Below the pieces are notes generated by a model. That model did not search any database and was not told the DNA's origin. It worked only from the letters and a program-made list of their open reading frames with translations. Made by a program: the position numbers and the translations under genes. Positions 6,729 to 12,786 of a stretch of DNA of 12,786 nucleotides are shown here, one piece after another. Each line of letters starts with the position of its first letter. Within the stretch, counting starts at the first letter, position 1. This stretch comes from Spirochaetales bacterium (GTDB lineage: Bacteria > Spirochaetota > Spirochaetia > DSM-27196 > PWMO01): contig SLTF01000401.1 of the NCBI GenBank assembly GCA_007130025.1, positions 1 to 12,786 of the forward strand, in the 5' to 3' direction.

Positions 6729-7505
6729 ATGTTCTTCTTTGTTATCAAAAAGTCGTTCTTCGACTTCTGGGATCACTTTCTGCCGTCGGTGCTCATCAAT
6801 CTGGGTTTCATCATCGTTCTTGCCGTGCCCACGCTGGTACCGGGATGGTTCCCGGAGGGGGCGCAGGCGGTATCCGTTGTGGTGTTTGCCCTTGGCATCT
6901 TGCTGCTCTTTGTCTACACGGGAGCCGCGTCGCTGTTTGCGCGGGACATTGCGGACTATCAATCGCTCGAATGGTCGGCAATTCGGGGCTACCTCTCGCG
7001 CAGCTGGAAGTACAGCGTTGCCCTCGGTGCACTCTATCTGCTGCACGCATTCCTGCTTTCGGTAGCGCTGCCGGTCTACGTCGCGATGGGAACGGTGTTT
7101 TCGCTGGCGGCTCTCGCCTTTCTCTTCTGGGCCAGCGTGATCTGGCTGGTCGCGAGTGCGTATTATCTTCCCGTCGCCGCACGACTCGATTCACGCATTC
7201 CCCGGATTCTGCGAAAGAGCTTTCTGCTCTTTTTCGACAATACCGGCTTCTCGGTGATGGTGGCCATGGGGGCCCTGCTGCTCTCGATGCTCAGCGTGTT
7301 CACCGCGCTGCTCATTCCCGGGGTAATGGGCGTGCTGACCTGGATTCACACCGCCGCCAAGCTTCGCCTCTACAAGTACGACTACCTCGAAGCCAATCCC
7401 AACGCCAACCGCCGCGAAATCCCGTGGGACGATCTGCTCTTTGACGACCGGGAACGCGTCGGCAAGCGGACGTTCCGCGGAATGATCTTTCCCTGGAAAG
7501 AATGA
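6729..7505 (+). CDS. Polytopic membrane protein of unknown function
   Basis: From ATG 6729 (preceded by AAGGGAG, 5 bases spacing) the product has 258 residues. About five hydrophobic segments are visible, at roughly residues 18-36, 47-69, 95-118, 122-146 and 175-205. They are separated by short charged loops, including ARDIADYQSLEWSAIRGYLSRSWK between the second and third. The general layout, with helices near the N-terminus, a basic amphipathic loop and further helices, recalls DUF624/YesL-like membrane proteins, but I cannot confirm the family. The C-terminal 50 residues are soluble and unusually patterned: YKYDYLEANPNANRREIPWD, then LLFDDRERVGKRTFRGMIFP, then WKE. An in-frame TTG at 6614 would add 39 residues, but it overlaps the divergent promoter of the reductase and has no membrane or signal character, so I rejected it. 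The gene lies alone between minus-strand neighbours. I found only a weak promoter candidate. Confidence 0.82.
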   Translation: MFFFVIKKSFFDFWDHFLPSVLINLGFIIVLAVPTLVPGWFPEGAQAVSVVVFALGILLLFVYTGAASLFARDIADYQSLEWSAIRGYLSRSWKYSVALGALYLLHAFLLSVALPVYVAMGTVFSLAALAFLFWASVIWLVASAYYLPVAARLDSRIPRILRKSFLLFFDNTGFSVMVAMGALLLSMLSVFTALLIPGVMGVLTWIHTAAKLRLYKYDYLEANPNANRREIPWDDLLFDDRERVGKRTFRGMIFPWKE

Positions 7506-7514
7506 GCGCTCCCT

Positions 7515-7536
7515 GGCACCGGTTGATCACGGTGCT
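7515..7536. terminator. Short hairpin between convergent genes
   Basis: GCACCG (7516-7521) and CGGTGC (7530-7535) are perfect inverted repeats around an 8-base loop, with a G-T wobble extending the stem. The hairpin lies in the 21-base gap between two convergent genes and covers the TGA of the transporter gene. Only two T residues follow on the plus strand and no T tract on the minus strand, so if it terminates transcription it is a weak bidirectional terminator. Confidence 0.3.
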
Positions 7537-8243
7537 TCGACGTCCACTTCGCGTACCACTCCTCGCCGGTACCAGCGCGCAGCGAGGTAAACCAGGGGTG
7601 TGTCCGCGACCGCCACGATCACTTTAAGCACGTAGGTGGTGAGCAGGATTTCGAGCAGAATCGCCACGGGGAACACCCCCGCGAAGGCGGCGAACGTGAA
7701 CACCAGCGAATCCACCAGCTGACTTACCAGCGTACTCAGGTTGTTGCGTACCCAGATGGTTCGGTCACCCGGGAAGATCTTCCGCCAGAACGCGTAGGCC
7801 CACACGTCGTGCATCTGCGAAACGGCGTACGCAATCAGACTTGCCGCCGCGATTCGCGGCAGGAAACCAAAGATTGTCACCATGCTTTCGTGCGCGAAGT
7901 CCTGTGCCGAAGGAGTAAACAGCAGCGCAAGGTTCATGAGCACGGTAAACCCGATGATGGCGAGAAACCCAAACGAGACCGCACGGCGCGCGGCGCGACT
8001 TCCGTAGTTTTCTGAGAGGATGTCGGTCACCAGAAACGAGCCCGCGTAGGCGATATTCCCCAGCGTGGCGGTCAGCCCAAACAGCTCAACCGTTTTCACC
8101 ACCTGGATGTTGGCGACAATGACGGCCAGCACCGTCCACGCGTAGAGTCCTGTTGCCCCAAACCAGCGATAGACGATCAGAATCAGCAGAAAGTTGGCTA
8201 TCAACAGTGCCAGCCAGAACAGTTCATTACTCACGATACTCAC
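7527..8243 (-). CDS. yhhQ: Queuosine precursor transporter (YhhQ/VUT family)
   Basis: This 238-residue inner-membrane protein belongs to the YhhQ/VUT (DUF165) family, whose E. coli member imports queuosine precursors (preQ0/preQ1) for tRNA modification. Hallmarks are present: NIQVVK (residues 45-50), GNIAYAGSFLVTDILSENYG (62-81) followed by SRAARR, and RNNLSTLVSQLVDSLVF (167-183). About six hydrophobic segments span the length, which is normal for the family. The start is GTG 8243, supported by AAGGAG at 8253-8248, inside the last codons of the upstream lipoprotein gene. The GTG overlaps that gene's TGA (GTGA), so the two are translationally coupled. Exact substrate (preQ0, preQ1 or free queuine) cannot be read from the sequence. 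No queuosine synthesis or queuine-insertion gene is present in the window, so a salvage role is inferred. The family call is strong. Confidence 0.92.
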   Translation of the reverse strand: MSIVSNELFWLALLIANFLLILIVYRWFGATGLYAWTVLAVIVANIQVVKTVELFGLTATLGNIAYAGSFLVTDILSENYGSRAARRAVSFGFLAIIGFTVLMNLALLFTPSAQDFAHESMVTIFGFLPRIAAASLIAYAVSQMHDVWAYAFWRKIFPGDRTIWVRNNLSTLVSQLVDSLVFTFAAFAGVFPVAILLEILLTTYVLKVIVAVADTPLVYLAARWYRRGVVREVDVEAP

Positions 8244-9379
8244 GATTCTCCTTCGACGGTGGGACGATCGGGAACGAGAATTTCGCCGGAGATGATTTGC
8301 GCTCGCAACAGCTCCAGCTCTTCGAGATGAGGTTCCAACATCTCACGGTTGAGATTATTCACTACAAAGCCAACGCCGTCTTCCTCCAGTCCCAGGCGGA
8401 TGGCGCCTCCATCGATCCGACCTCCACCGTTGATCAAGTCGCTTGACAGCAGAAATACCGCCCGATCAATGCGCTTGAGCATCGAGGTGACGATTCGCTC
8501 GCCAATTGCCCGCTCGAGCGCGGTGTCGGCAACGGCGAAACGAAACGCCTGATCGTATTCGACGCCGATTGCCCATCGCCCACGGTCGTACGCGGCCTGA
8601 AAGATCCCCGCACCCGATCCTCCCGACGCGTGGAAAATGATGCGGGCGCCCTGATCGTACATTTCCTGCGCGATCTGCTCCGCCGACTGGGGGTCGTAAA
8701 AGGCGGTGGGATCCTGCCCGATGTACTCGGCCATCACCATATCCCCGGAACGCAAGGCGGCATTGGTGTGCATCGCTCCGGCGGCGAATCCACCGTGAAA
8801 GGTGTGAATCAACGGGATGTCCATCCCACCGATGAACCCGACGCGTGCATCAGAATTACGGGTCATCATGCCCGCAAGGGCACCCACGAGAAACGAACCT
8901 TCGTTTTCGGCAAACGAAACGCCGGAGAGATTGCCGTTGGACACGCCGTCGGGAACCACCGCGTCAATCAGCGCGAAGTGGGTGTTGGGGAACTCCTGCG
9001 CGATCCGGCCAGCCGCTTCGGTGAAGGCAAAACCAAGCCCGAATACCAGGTCAAAGCCGGCCTCCCCGAACCCACGCAGGGCCTGCTCCCGATCCTGGCC
9101 GCCAACCCGAGGCTCCACGTACCGGATCTCAACGAGATCGCCAAAGTTGACGGAATCGGGATCGTTGGCGATGAAGCCACCAAATTCCTGCGCTACCAGA
9201 ACCAGACCGTCGTAGGCCAAATCGTTGTGCGCCATATCTCCGCGGCCACCGAGATCAAACACAATTCCAATCCGATGCTCCGCACTGGTCGCGTCGGCGG
9301 CGGGTTGCCCTGCACCGCATCCGGTGAAGAGCATTGTGGCCGCAACCGCCACAATCGCCGGCACTACCCATCTCGTCAT
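8240..9379 (-). CDS. BMP-family (PnrA-like) nucleoside-binding lipoprotein
   Basis: This 379-residue lipoprotein has a signal peptide ending in the lipobox LFTGC, with Cys21 as the lipidated residue, so it is anchored at the outer face of the cytoplasmic membrane or at the surface. The mature part is a type I periplasmic-binding fold of the BMP/PnrA family: IGIVFDLGGRGDMAHNDLAY (residues 37-56, with Asp42 and Asn52 at positions that contact nucleoside in this family), FDLVFGLGFAFTEAAG, HFALIDAVVPDG, SFAENEGSFLVGALAGMMT, VGFIGGMDIPLI, FHASGGSGAGIFQAA and IGVEYDQ. Family members bind purine or other nucleosides and usually feed an ABC importer; Treponema pallidum TmpC/PnrA is the known example. 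No ABC ATPase or permease lies beside this one. Instead its stop overlaps the start of a queuosine-precursor permease. The start is supported by GGAGG with 6-base spacing. A -35-like TTGACA begins right after the kinase gene upstream. Family assignment is strong; ligand unknown. Confidence 0.92.
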   Translation of the reverse strand: MTRWVVPAIVAVAATMLFTGCGAGQPAADATSAEHRIGIVFDLGGRGDMAHNDLAYDGLVLVAQEFGGFIANDPDSVNFGDLVEIRYVEPRVGGQDREQALRGFGEAGFDLVFGLGFAFTEAAGRIAQEFPNTHFALIDAVVPDGVSNGNLSGVSFAENEGSFLVGALAGMMTRNSDARVGFIGGMDIPLIHTFHGGFAAGAMHTNAALRSGDMVMAEYIGQDPTAFYDPQSAEQIAQEMYDQGARIIFHASGGSGAGIFQAAYDRGRWAIGVEYDQAFRFAVADTALERAIGERIVTSMLKRIDRAVFLLSSDLINGGGRIDGGAIRLGLEEDGVGFVVNNLNREMLEPHLEELELLRAQIISGEILVPDRPTVEGES

Positions 9380-9444
9380 TCTACCCCTCCATGGTGGTGA
9401 CAGCGATATCCGGCCTCGCTGCCGGCGTCGTCGGTGTCGCGGTC

Positions 9445-9473
9445 ACGGTATCCGCTTCCCGGTGAGCTGTCAA
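9445..9473 (-). promoter_or_regulatory. Candidate promoter of the lipoprotein-transporter pair
   Basis: TTGACA (9473-9468) begins directly after the stop codon of the kinase gene and is followed at 17 bases by TACCGT (9450-9445), a poor -10. The start of transcription would be near 9438, leaving a leader of about 60 bases. The -35 is perfect but the -10 is weak, so read-through from the kinase promoter is also possible. Confidence 0.35.
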
Positions 9474-10607
9474 TCAATCCTCGAGACGACAGGCGCGCCG
9501 GGCGTCGGTAAGGCGGCGAATGAGGTAGTCACGGTCAAGCTGGAGGTCTCGAGTCAACTCGCGCATCTGCTGCTCGCTGATGAGGTTCTCTTCCATGTAC
9601 AGGAACAGGAGTGCCCGTTCAGCGATACAGGAAACGCGCAGGGCGTTGCCGTTGATGCGGGCAGCTTCGCTCTCGTCGCCGTAGAGTTCCGAGAAGCTCG
9701 CCGACAGGCGCGACCGGGGGGAACCAGCCTGAATCGCCTCAAGCTCGCGACGAAGGGGATCCACTACTCCGCGCGACGCTTCAACCCCAAGTGGCTTCAG
9801 CGTCAGATAGGTGTACTCCTTGCCCGGCAGGTAGTGGTGATCGTCGCAGCGGGTGCAGTAGTTGGGTTCCCGCGAGTCTTCCCGCCGCGCATCACCACCA
9901 ACGATGATCAGGGGGTCAAAGTAGAGGGCCGGACACTCTTCACCGTCAATCAGGTAGTAGCGGTAGGTGTAGAAGGAGTCCTTCAGGCACTCGGCGTGTT
10001 CACAGTACGCGGTAAGCGGAAAGACGTCGGTTGCCAGATCAAGCAGCATTCGGGCGGTGGCGTTAAAGATGGCGCGGCGAAAGTTCAGAATCAGCGTCGG
10101 AAAGATGAAGACCAGCCCTCGACGCGCCGATTCGCGCTGCACCACGTAGGCGATGCGCTCGTCATAGAACGATGCCTCGTCGATGATCCACGTTCCGACC
10201 CGGGGATGCCGAGCGATCACCTCTTCCAGCCCAAACGAATCGCCGATGTGGGCAATCGATTCGCCAAGCCGCTCGAATCCTCCCCGGAATGCAAGCGCAT
10301 CGTCGGGGTAGTCGGGAAAGCGGCTCCGGTCGAGGGCAGAGCGGATGAAAAACACTTCCCGCCGGTCGGCACCGTCGGTGGAGGTCTGCTTCGCCACGCG
10401 ATCGGATTTTCCGAGGGCCACGCGCGAATCGCGCCACACCCGCGACGAGTACTCGGTTTTGCCCGACCCCATCGGTCCGATCACCAGAATTCGCCGCGCC
10501 GGACGGACGAAGTCAAAGTGGTTGAAGGAATGGTGAATCTTCAACTCGGGAAACCCGAGACTCTTCAGAAAATGGGCTGTTTCGGTAGACGATGTACGGT
10601 CTGACAT
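9474..10607 (-). CDS. Divergent thymidine-kinase-like P-loop protein
   Basis: From ATG 10607 (preceded by AGGGGAG) this gives 377 residues. Thymidine kinase (type II, TK1-like) features appear in order: P-loop GPMGSGKT (residues 44-51), Walker B/catalytic WIIDEASFYDE (140-150, Glu144 matching the catalytic Glu), a zinc-ribbon-like set Cys202-x4-Cys207 and Cys251-x2-Cys254, and IIVGGDARRED (234-244), as in the VGG stretch of thymidine kinases. Several points are unusual. Family members are mostly about 190-230 residues, and this one carries an N-terminal addition, an insertion between the P-loop and Walker B, and a C-terminal helical extension of about 105 residues. The usual GLDxDFRxxPF motif is replaced by FPTLILNFRRAIFN. 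The first zinc pair is CX4C rather than CX2C. It could therefore act on a nucleoside other than thymidine. It lies upstream of a nucleoside-binding lipoprotein and a queuosine-precursor transporter, consistent with salvage. Kinase fold is likely; substrate uncertain. Confidence 0.8.
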   Translation of the reverse strand: MSDRTSSTETAHFLKSLGFPELKIHHSFNHFDFVRPARRILVIGPMGSGKTEYSSRVWRDSRVALGKSDRVAKQTSTDGADRREVFFIRSALDRSRFPDYPDDALAFRGGFERLGESIAHIGDSFGLEEVIARHPRVGTWIIDEASFYDERIAYVVQRESARRGLVFIFPTLILNFRRAIFNATARMLLDLATDVFPLTAYCEHAECLKDSFYTYRYYLIDGEECPALYFDPLIIVGGDARREDSREPNYCTRCDDHHYLPGKEYTYLTLKPLGVEASRGVVDPLRRELEAIQAGSPRSRLSASFSELYGDESEAARINGNALRVSCIAERALLFLYMEENLISEQQMRELTRDLQLDRDYLIRRLTDARRACRLED

Positions 10608-10634
10608 GGGCTCCCCTGAGTGCGCTCCCTCGTA

Positions 10635-10663
10635 CCTATACCCAATCGCGGCCCGTTTCGCAA
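10635..10663 (-). promoter_or_regulatory. Promoter of the thymidine-kinase-like gene
   Basis: TTGCGA (10663-10658), a 17-base spacer and TATAGG (10640-10635) form a reasonable sigma70-type pair. Transcription would start near 10628, leaving a leader of about 20 bases that holds the AGGGGAG ribosome binding site before ATG 10607. This supports the ATG start over the longer open frame that extends to 10940. Confidence 0.5.
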
Positions 10664-10683
10664 CCTCATCCCGCACAGAGGGG

Positions 10684-10712
10684 TTGTCCCCGTGGGAGTA
10701 TCTGCGTATCCT
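10684..10712 (+). promoter_or_regulatory. Candidate promoter of the trehalose gene
   Basis: TTGTCC (10684-10689), a 17-base spacer and TATCCT (10707-10712) match the consensus at four of six positions each. The start of transcription would be near 10719, only about 3 bases before ATG 10722, giving a leaderless or nearly leaderless message. If a different promoter is used, the GAAG at 10713-10716 could serve as a weak ribosome binding site. Confidence 0.35.
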
Positions 10713-10721
10713 GAAGACAAT

Positions 10722-12786
10722 ATGGGAAAAATACTCCTTGTTTCGAACCGTTTGTCGACGTCGGTCGCGATGTCTGCCGGAGGTCCCGAGTTTGCCCCGA
10801 GCATGGGGGGCCTCGCGACCGGTCTGCTCTCGCTCCACGAGCAGGAGGACAGCCTCTGGGTTGGTTGGAGCGGCATACCATCGGACAGCATCAGCAACGA
10901 GACCGAAGCCGTTATCACACAGCGACTCCGAAGTGAACACAAAAGCGTGGCGGTCCCCCTCTCATCGGACGAGATCGAAGACTTCTACTACGGATTCTGC
11001 AACAACATCATCTGGCCGCTCTTCCACTACTTTCCCACCTACGCCGATTATGAAACACGGCTCTGGGATCGATACCGGCAGGTAAACGAGAAATTTGCCC
11101 GCGCGGTGCTCGAGGTTGCCGACGACGACGACACCATCTGGGTACACGACTATCAGCTCATGCTCCTTCCGCAGATGCTGAAGCGCGAACTGCCCCACTC
11201 CCGAATCGGGTTCTTCCTTCACATTCCGTTTCCATCGTACGAAATTTTCCGCCTGCTGCCCTGGCGTGAAGAGATTCTCCAAGGCGTCCTGGGATCCGAT
11301 CTGGTGGGGTTTCATACCTACGACTACGCCCGCCATTTCTTGAGCTCGGTACGACGCATCGTTGGTGTTGAACATCAGATGGCCAACATCAAGCACGATA
11401 ACCGCGTCATCAAGGTAGACGCCTTCCCGATGGGCATCGACTACGAAAAGTACTCGACCGCGGCCGAGCGGCCCACGGTGCAGCAGGAAGCCAAAATGAT
11501 CCGCAGCCAGCTCGCCGGACAGCGCATTATTCTCTCCGTCGACCGGCTGGACTACAGCAAAGGGATACCGATGCGAATCCGCGCCTACCGGCGGTTTCTG
11601 GAGGAACACCCCGAGTACCATCAGAAGGTGACGTTGATTCTGATTGTGGCGCCTTCGCGTACCGAGGTACCGCACTACAAACAACTGAAGCGGGACATCG
11701 AAGAACTCGTCAGCATCACCAACGGGAGTTTTGGAACCATCGGGTGGACGCCGATATCGTACTTCTATCGCCCCTTTCCCTTCGACCAGCTGACCGCCAC
11801 CTACACTCAGGCTGACGTTCTGCTGGTGACACCGCTTCGAGACGGCATGAATCTCATTGCCAAAGAGTACATTGCCGCGCGCAAGGACTACCGGGGAGCG
11901 ATTGTGCTCAGCGAGACCGCGGGTGCGGCACGGGAACTTGGAGAGGCCATCCTCATCAATCCCAATAACGAGCCCCAGATTGCCGCCGCGATTCTTCAGG
12001 CGCTAGAGATGTCCGAAGCGGAGCAGGACGAAAACAACCGGTCGATGCACGAGCGACTCGCGCGCTACGACATCCACTATTGGGCGGGCGACTTCATGGA
12101 CAAACTGGAAGCCGTCAGCCGACTCCAGGAGTCATTCAGGGCGCGAACGCTCACCGAAGCGGTACGTTCCACCCTGATCGGTGACTATCGCGCCGCACAA
12201 CGCCGGTTGATCTTTGTGGATTACGACGGGACCCTGGTTCATACCGGCTCAAAAAAGACCTCTCCCGACGACGCGGGGATTCGAACCGTCGGCCGGCTCG
12301 CGGCAAACCCTCGCAACGAGGTGGTGGTGATCAGTGGCCGTCCGCGCGAGCACCTTCAGGAGGTGTTTGTGGACCTGCCCGTTGGTATCATCGCCGGTCA
12401 CGGCGTCTGGTATAAGGGGAAAAGCGATCAGTGGCACCTCACCGAAGCCGTCACCAGCGAATGGAAGGAGATCGTGCTGCCCATTCTTCAACTCTATTGT
12501 GACCGCACGCCGGGCACCCGGGTCGATGAGTCGGAATACTCCCTTGTGTGGAACTATCGCAAGGCGCAGCCGGAACTCGCCGCGATTCGGCTGAGCGAGC
12601 TCAAGGATGCAATCACCAGCATCACGGCAAACCACGATCTCTCGCTTCTCGAGCGGACCAACGTTCTGGAAATCAAGAACTCCACCGTGAGCAAGGGCCG
12701 CGCCGCAATGGCGTGGTACGAAGCCGGAGCGTGGGACTTTGTGATGGCGATTGGAGACGACTGGACCGACGAGGACATGTTCACCA
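10722..12786 (+). CDS. Bifunctional trehalose-6-phosphate synthase/phosphatase (3' end cut)
   Basis: The frame is open from ATG 10722 to the right edge, giving 688 codons without a stop. Residues 1 to about 475 are a GT20 synthase (OtsA-like), which joins UDP-glucose (or a related donor) to glucose-6-phosphate. Visible landmarks are SNRL at the start, SMGGLATGL, WVHDYQLMLLP (140-150, Asp143), FLHIPFPSYE (His167), DRLDYSKGIP (274-283, Arg275 and Lys280), LRDGMNLIAKEY (Asp374, Glu382) and SETAGAARELG. From about residue 490 a HAD phosphatase (OtsB-like) follows: FVDYDGT (nucleophile Asp500, acid Asp502), VVISGRP, EIKNSTVSKGRA with the conserved Lys, and GDDWTDED (Asp679, Asp680, Asp683), so the phosphatase should be active. 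The fused product makes trehalose in two steps in the cytoplasm. All motifs of both halves are present, and only the last tens of residues are missing. It diverges from the kinase-like gene across a 114-base gap. Trehalose usually serves as osmolyte or stress protectant; that use here is inferred. Confidence 0.93.
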   Translation, partial: MGKILLVSNRLSTSVAMSAGGPEFAPSMGGLATGLLSLHEQEDSLWVGWSGIPSDSISNETEAVITQRLRSEHKSVAVPLSSDEIEDFYYGFCNNIIWPLFHYFPTYADYETRLWDRYRQVNEKFARAVLEVADDDDTIWVHDYQLMLLPQMLKRELPHSRIGFFLHIPFPSYEIFRLLPWREEILQGVLGSDLVGFHTYDYARHFLSSVRRIVGVEHQMANIKHDNRVIKVDAFPMGIDYEKYSTAAERPTVQQEAKMIRSQLAGQRIILSVDRLDYSKGIPMRIRAYRRFLEEHPEYHQKVTLILIVAPSRTEVPHYKQLKRDIEELVSITNGSFGTIGWTPISYFYRPFPFDQLTATYTQADVLLVTPLRDGMNLIAKEYIAARKDYRGAIVLSETAGAARELGEAILINPNNEPQIAAAILQALEMSEAEQDENNRSMHERLARYDIHYWAGDFMDKLEAVSRLQESFRARTLTEAVRSTLIGDYRAAQRRLIFVDYDGTLVHTGSKKTSPDDAGIRTVGRLAANPRNEVVVISGRPREHLQEVFVDLPVGIIAGHGVWYKGKSDQWHLTEAVTSEWKEIVLPILQLYCDRTPGTRVDESEYSLVWNYRKAQPELAAIRLSELKDAITSITANHDLSLLERTNVLEIKNSTVSKGRAAMAWYEAGAWDFVMAIGDDWTDEDMFT

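Noticed and set aside
9225..10604. Plus-strand open frame (459 codons) opposite the kinase and lipoprotein start
   Set aside because: The minus strand holds the P-loop, Walker B and Cys motifs; the plus frame has no domain and crosses two real genes and their intergenic gap.
10680..10691. GGGG-TTGT-CCCC hairpin in the kinase/trehalose gap as an operator or terminator
   Set aside because: A 4-base stem is expected by chance at this GC content and it has no flanking symmetry.
10608..10940. N-terminal extension of the kinase-like frame by 111 codons
   Set aside because: It overlaps the conserved start of the divergent trehalose gene, has no family similarity, and crosses the kinase promoter at 10635-10663. 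ATG 10607 has a good ribosome binding site.
10962..11684. Minus-strand open frame of 240 codons
   Set aside because: It is the reverse complement of the conserved synthase catalytic region of the trehalose gene.
1..12786. Mobile elements, CRISPR arrays, tRNA/rRNA genes, phage or defence genes
   Set aside because: I saw no transposase or integrase motif, no spaced direct repeats, no cloverleaf-like sequence and no rRNA signature; all substantial stretches are accounted for by the listed genes.

Overview
The window is GC-rich bacterial chromosome, densely packed with genes and with short intergenic gaps. The best lineage marker is the gene at 3481-4731, a UPF0164-type (FadL/PorV-like) exported beta-barrel protein, a family largely confined to spirochaetes. 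Together with a very long exported helical-repeat protein, a bifunctional trehalose synthase/phosphatase and salvage-type transport genes, this points to a free-living Spirochaetaceae-like organism. That assignment is an inference from gene content, not from a marker gene. I see no tRNA, rRNA, CRISPR array, transposase, integrase, phage gene or long repeat, and nothing that looks recently acquired.

Layout. (1) 1-3321, minus strand: a long exported TPR/coiled-coil protein, followed one base later by the start of a second exported protein with a BNR/sialidase-like beginning that runs off the left edge. (2) 3322-3480: divergent promoter region. (3) 3481-4731, plus: UPF0164 barrel protein with a C-terminal TPR-like tail. 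(4) 4795-5547, minus: unrecognised protein with two membrane helices. It has a consensus promoter so close to its ATG that the message may be leaderless. (5) 5614-6600, minus: aldo/keto reductase with an intact catalytic tetrad. (6) 6729-7505, plus: polytopic membrane protein of unknown function. (7) 7527-10607, minus: three genes in a row, a divergent thymidine-kinase-like protein, a BMP-family (PnrA-like) nucleoside-binding lipoprotein, and a queuosine-precursor transporter (YhhQ/VUT). The last two overlap by GTGA. (8) 10722 to the right edge, plus: fused trehalose-6-phosphate synthase/phosphatase, divergent from the kinase gene and cut by the window edge.

How the genes fit together. Block 7 reads as a nucleoside/nucleobase scavenging cluster. 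Its most interesting part is the translational coupling of a BMP binding lipoprotein, with no ABC permease or ATPase in view, to a queuosine-precursor permease. Blocks 1 and 3 are divergent envelope genes and may be co-regulated. Block 8 makes trehalose, typically an osmolyte or stress protectant. Block 5 is a stand-alone oxidoreductase. Three promoters (for blocks 1, 3 and 5) share an extended -10 core, GAnAyGTGATA, without a recognisable -35. Four other promoter candidates look like ordinary sigma70 -35/-10 pairs. I found no clear previously undescribed defence or mobile system; the observations worth checking are the coupled transporter pair, the divergent kinase, the start-codon and leaderless cases, and the shared promoter core.
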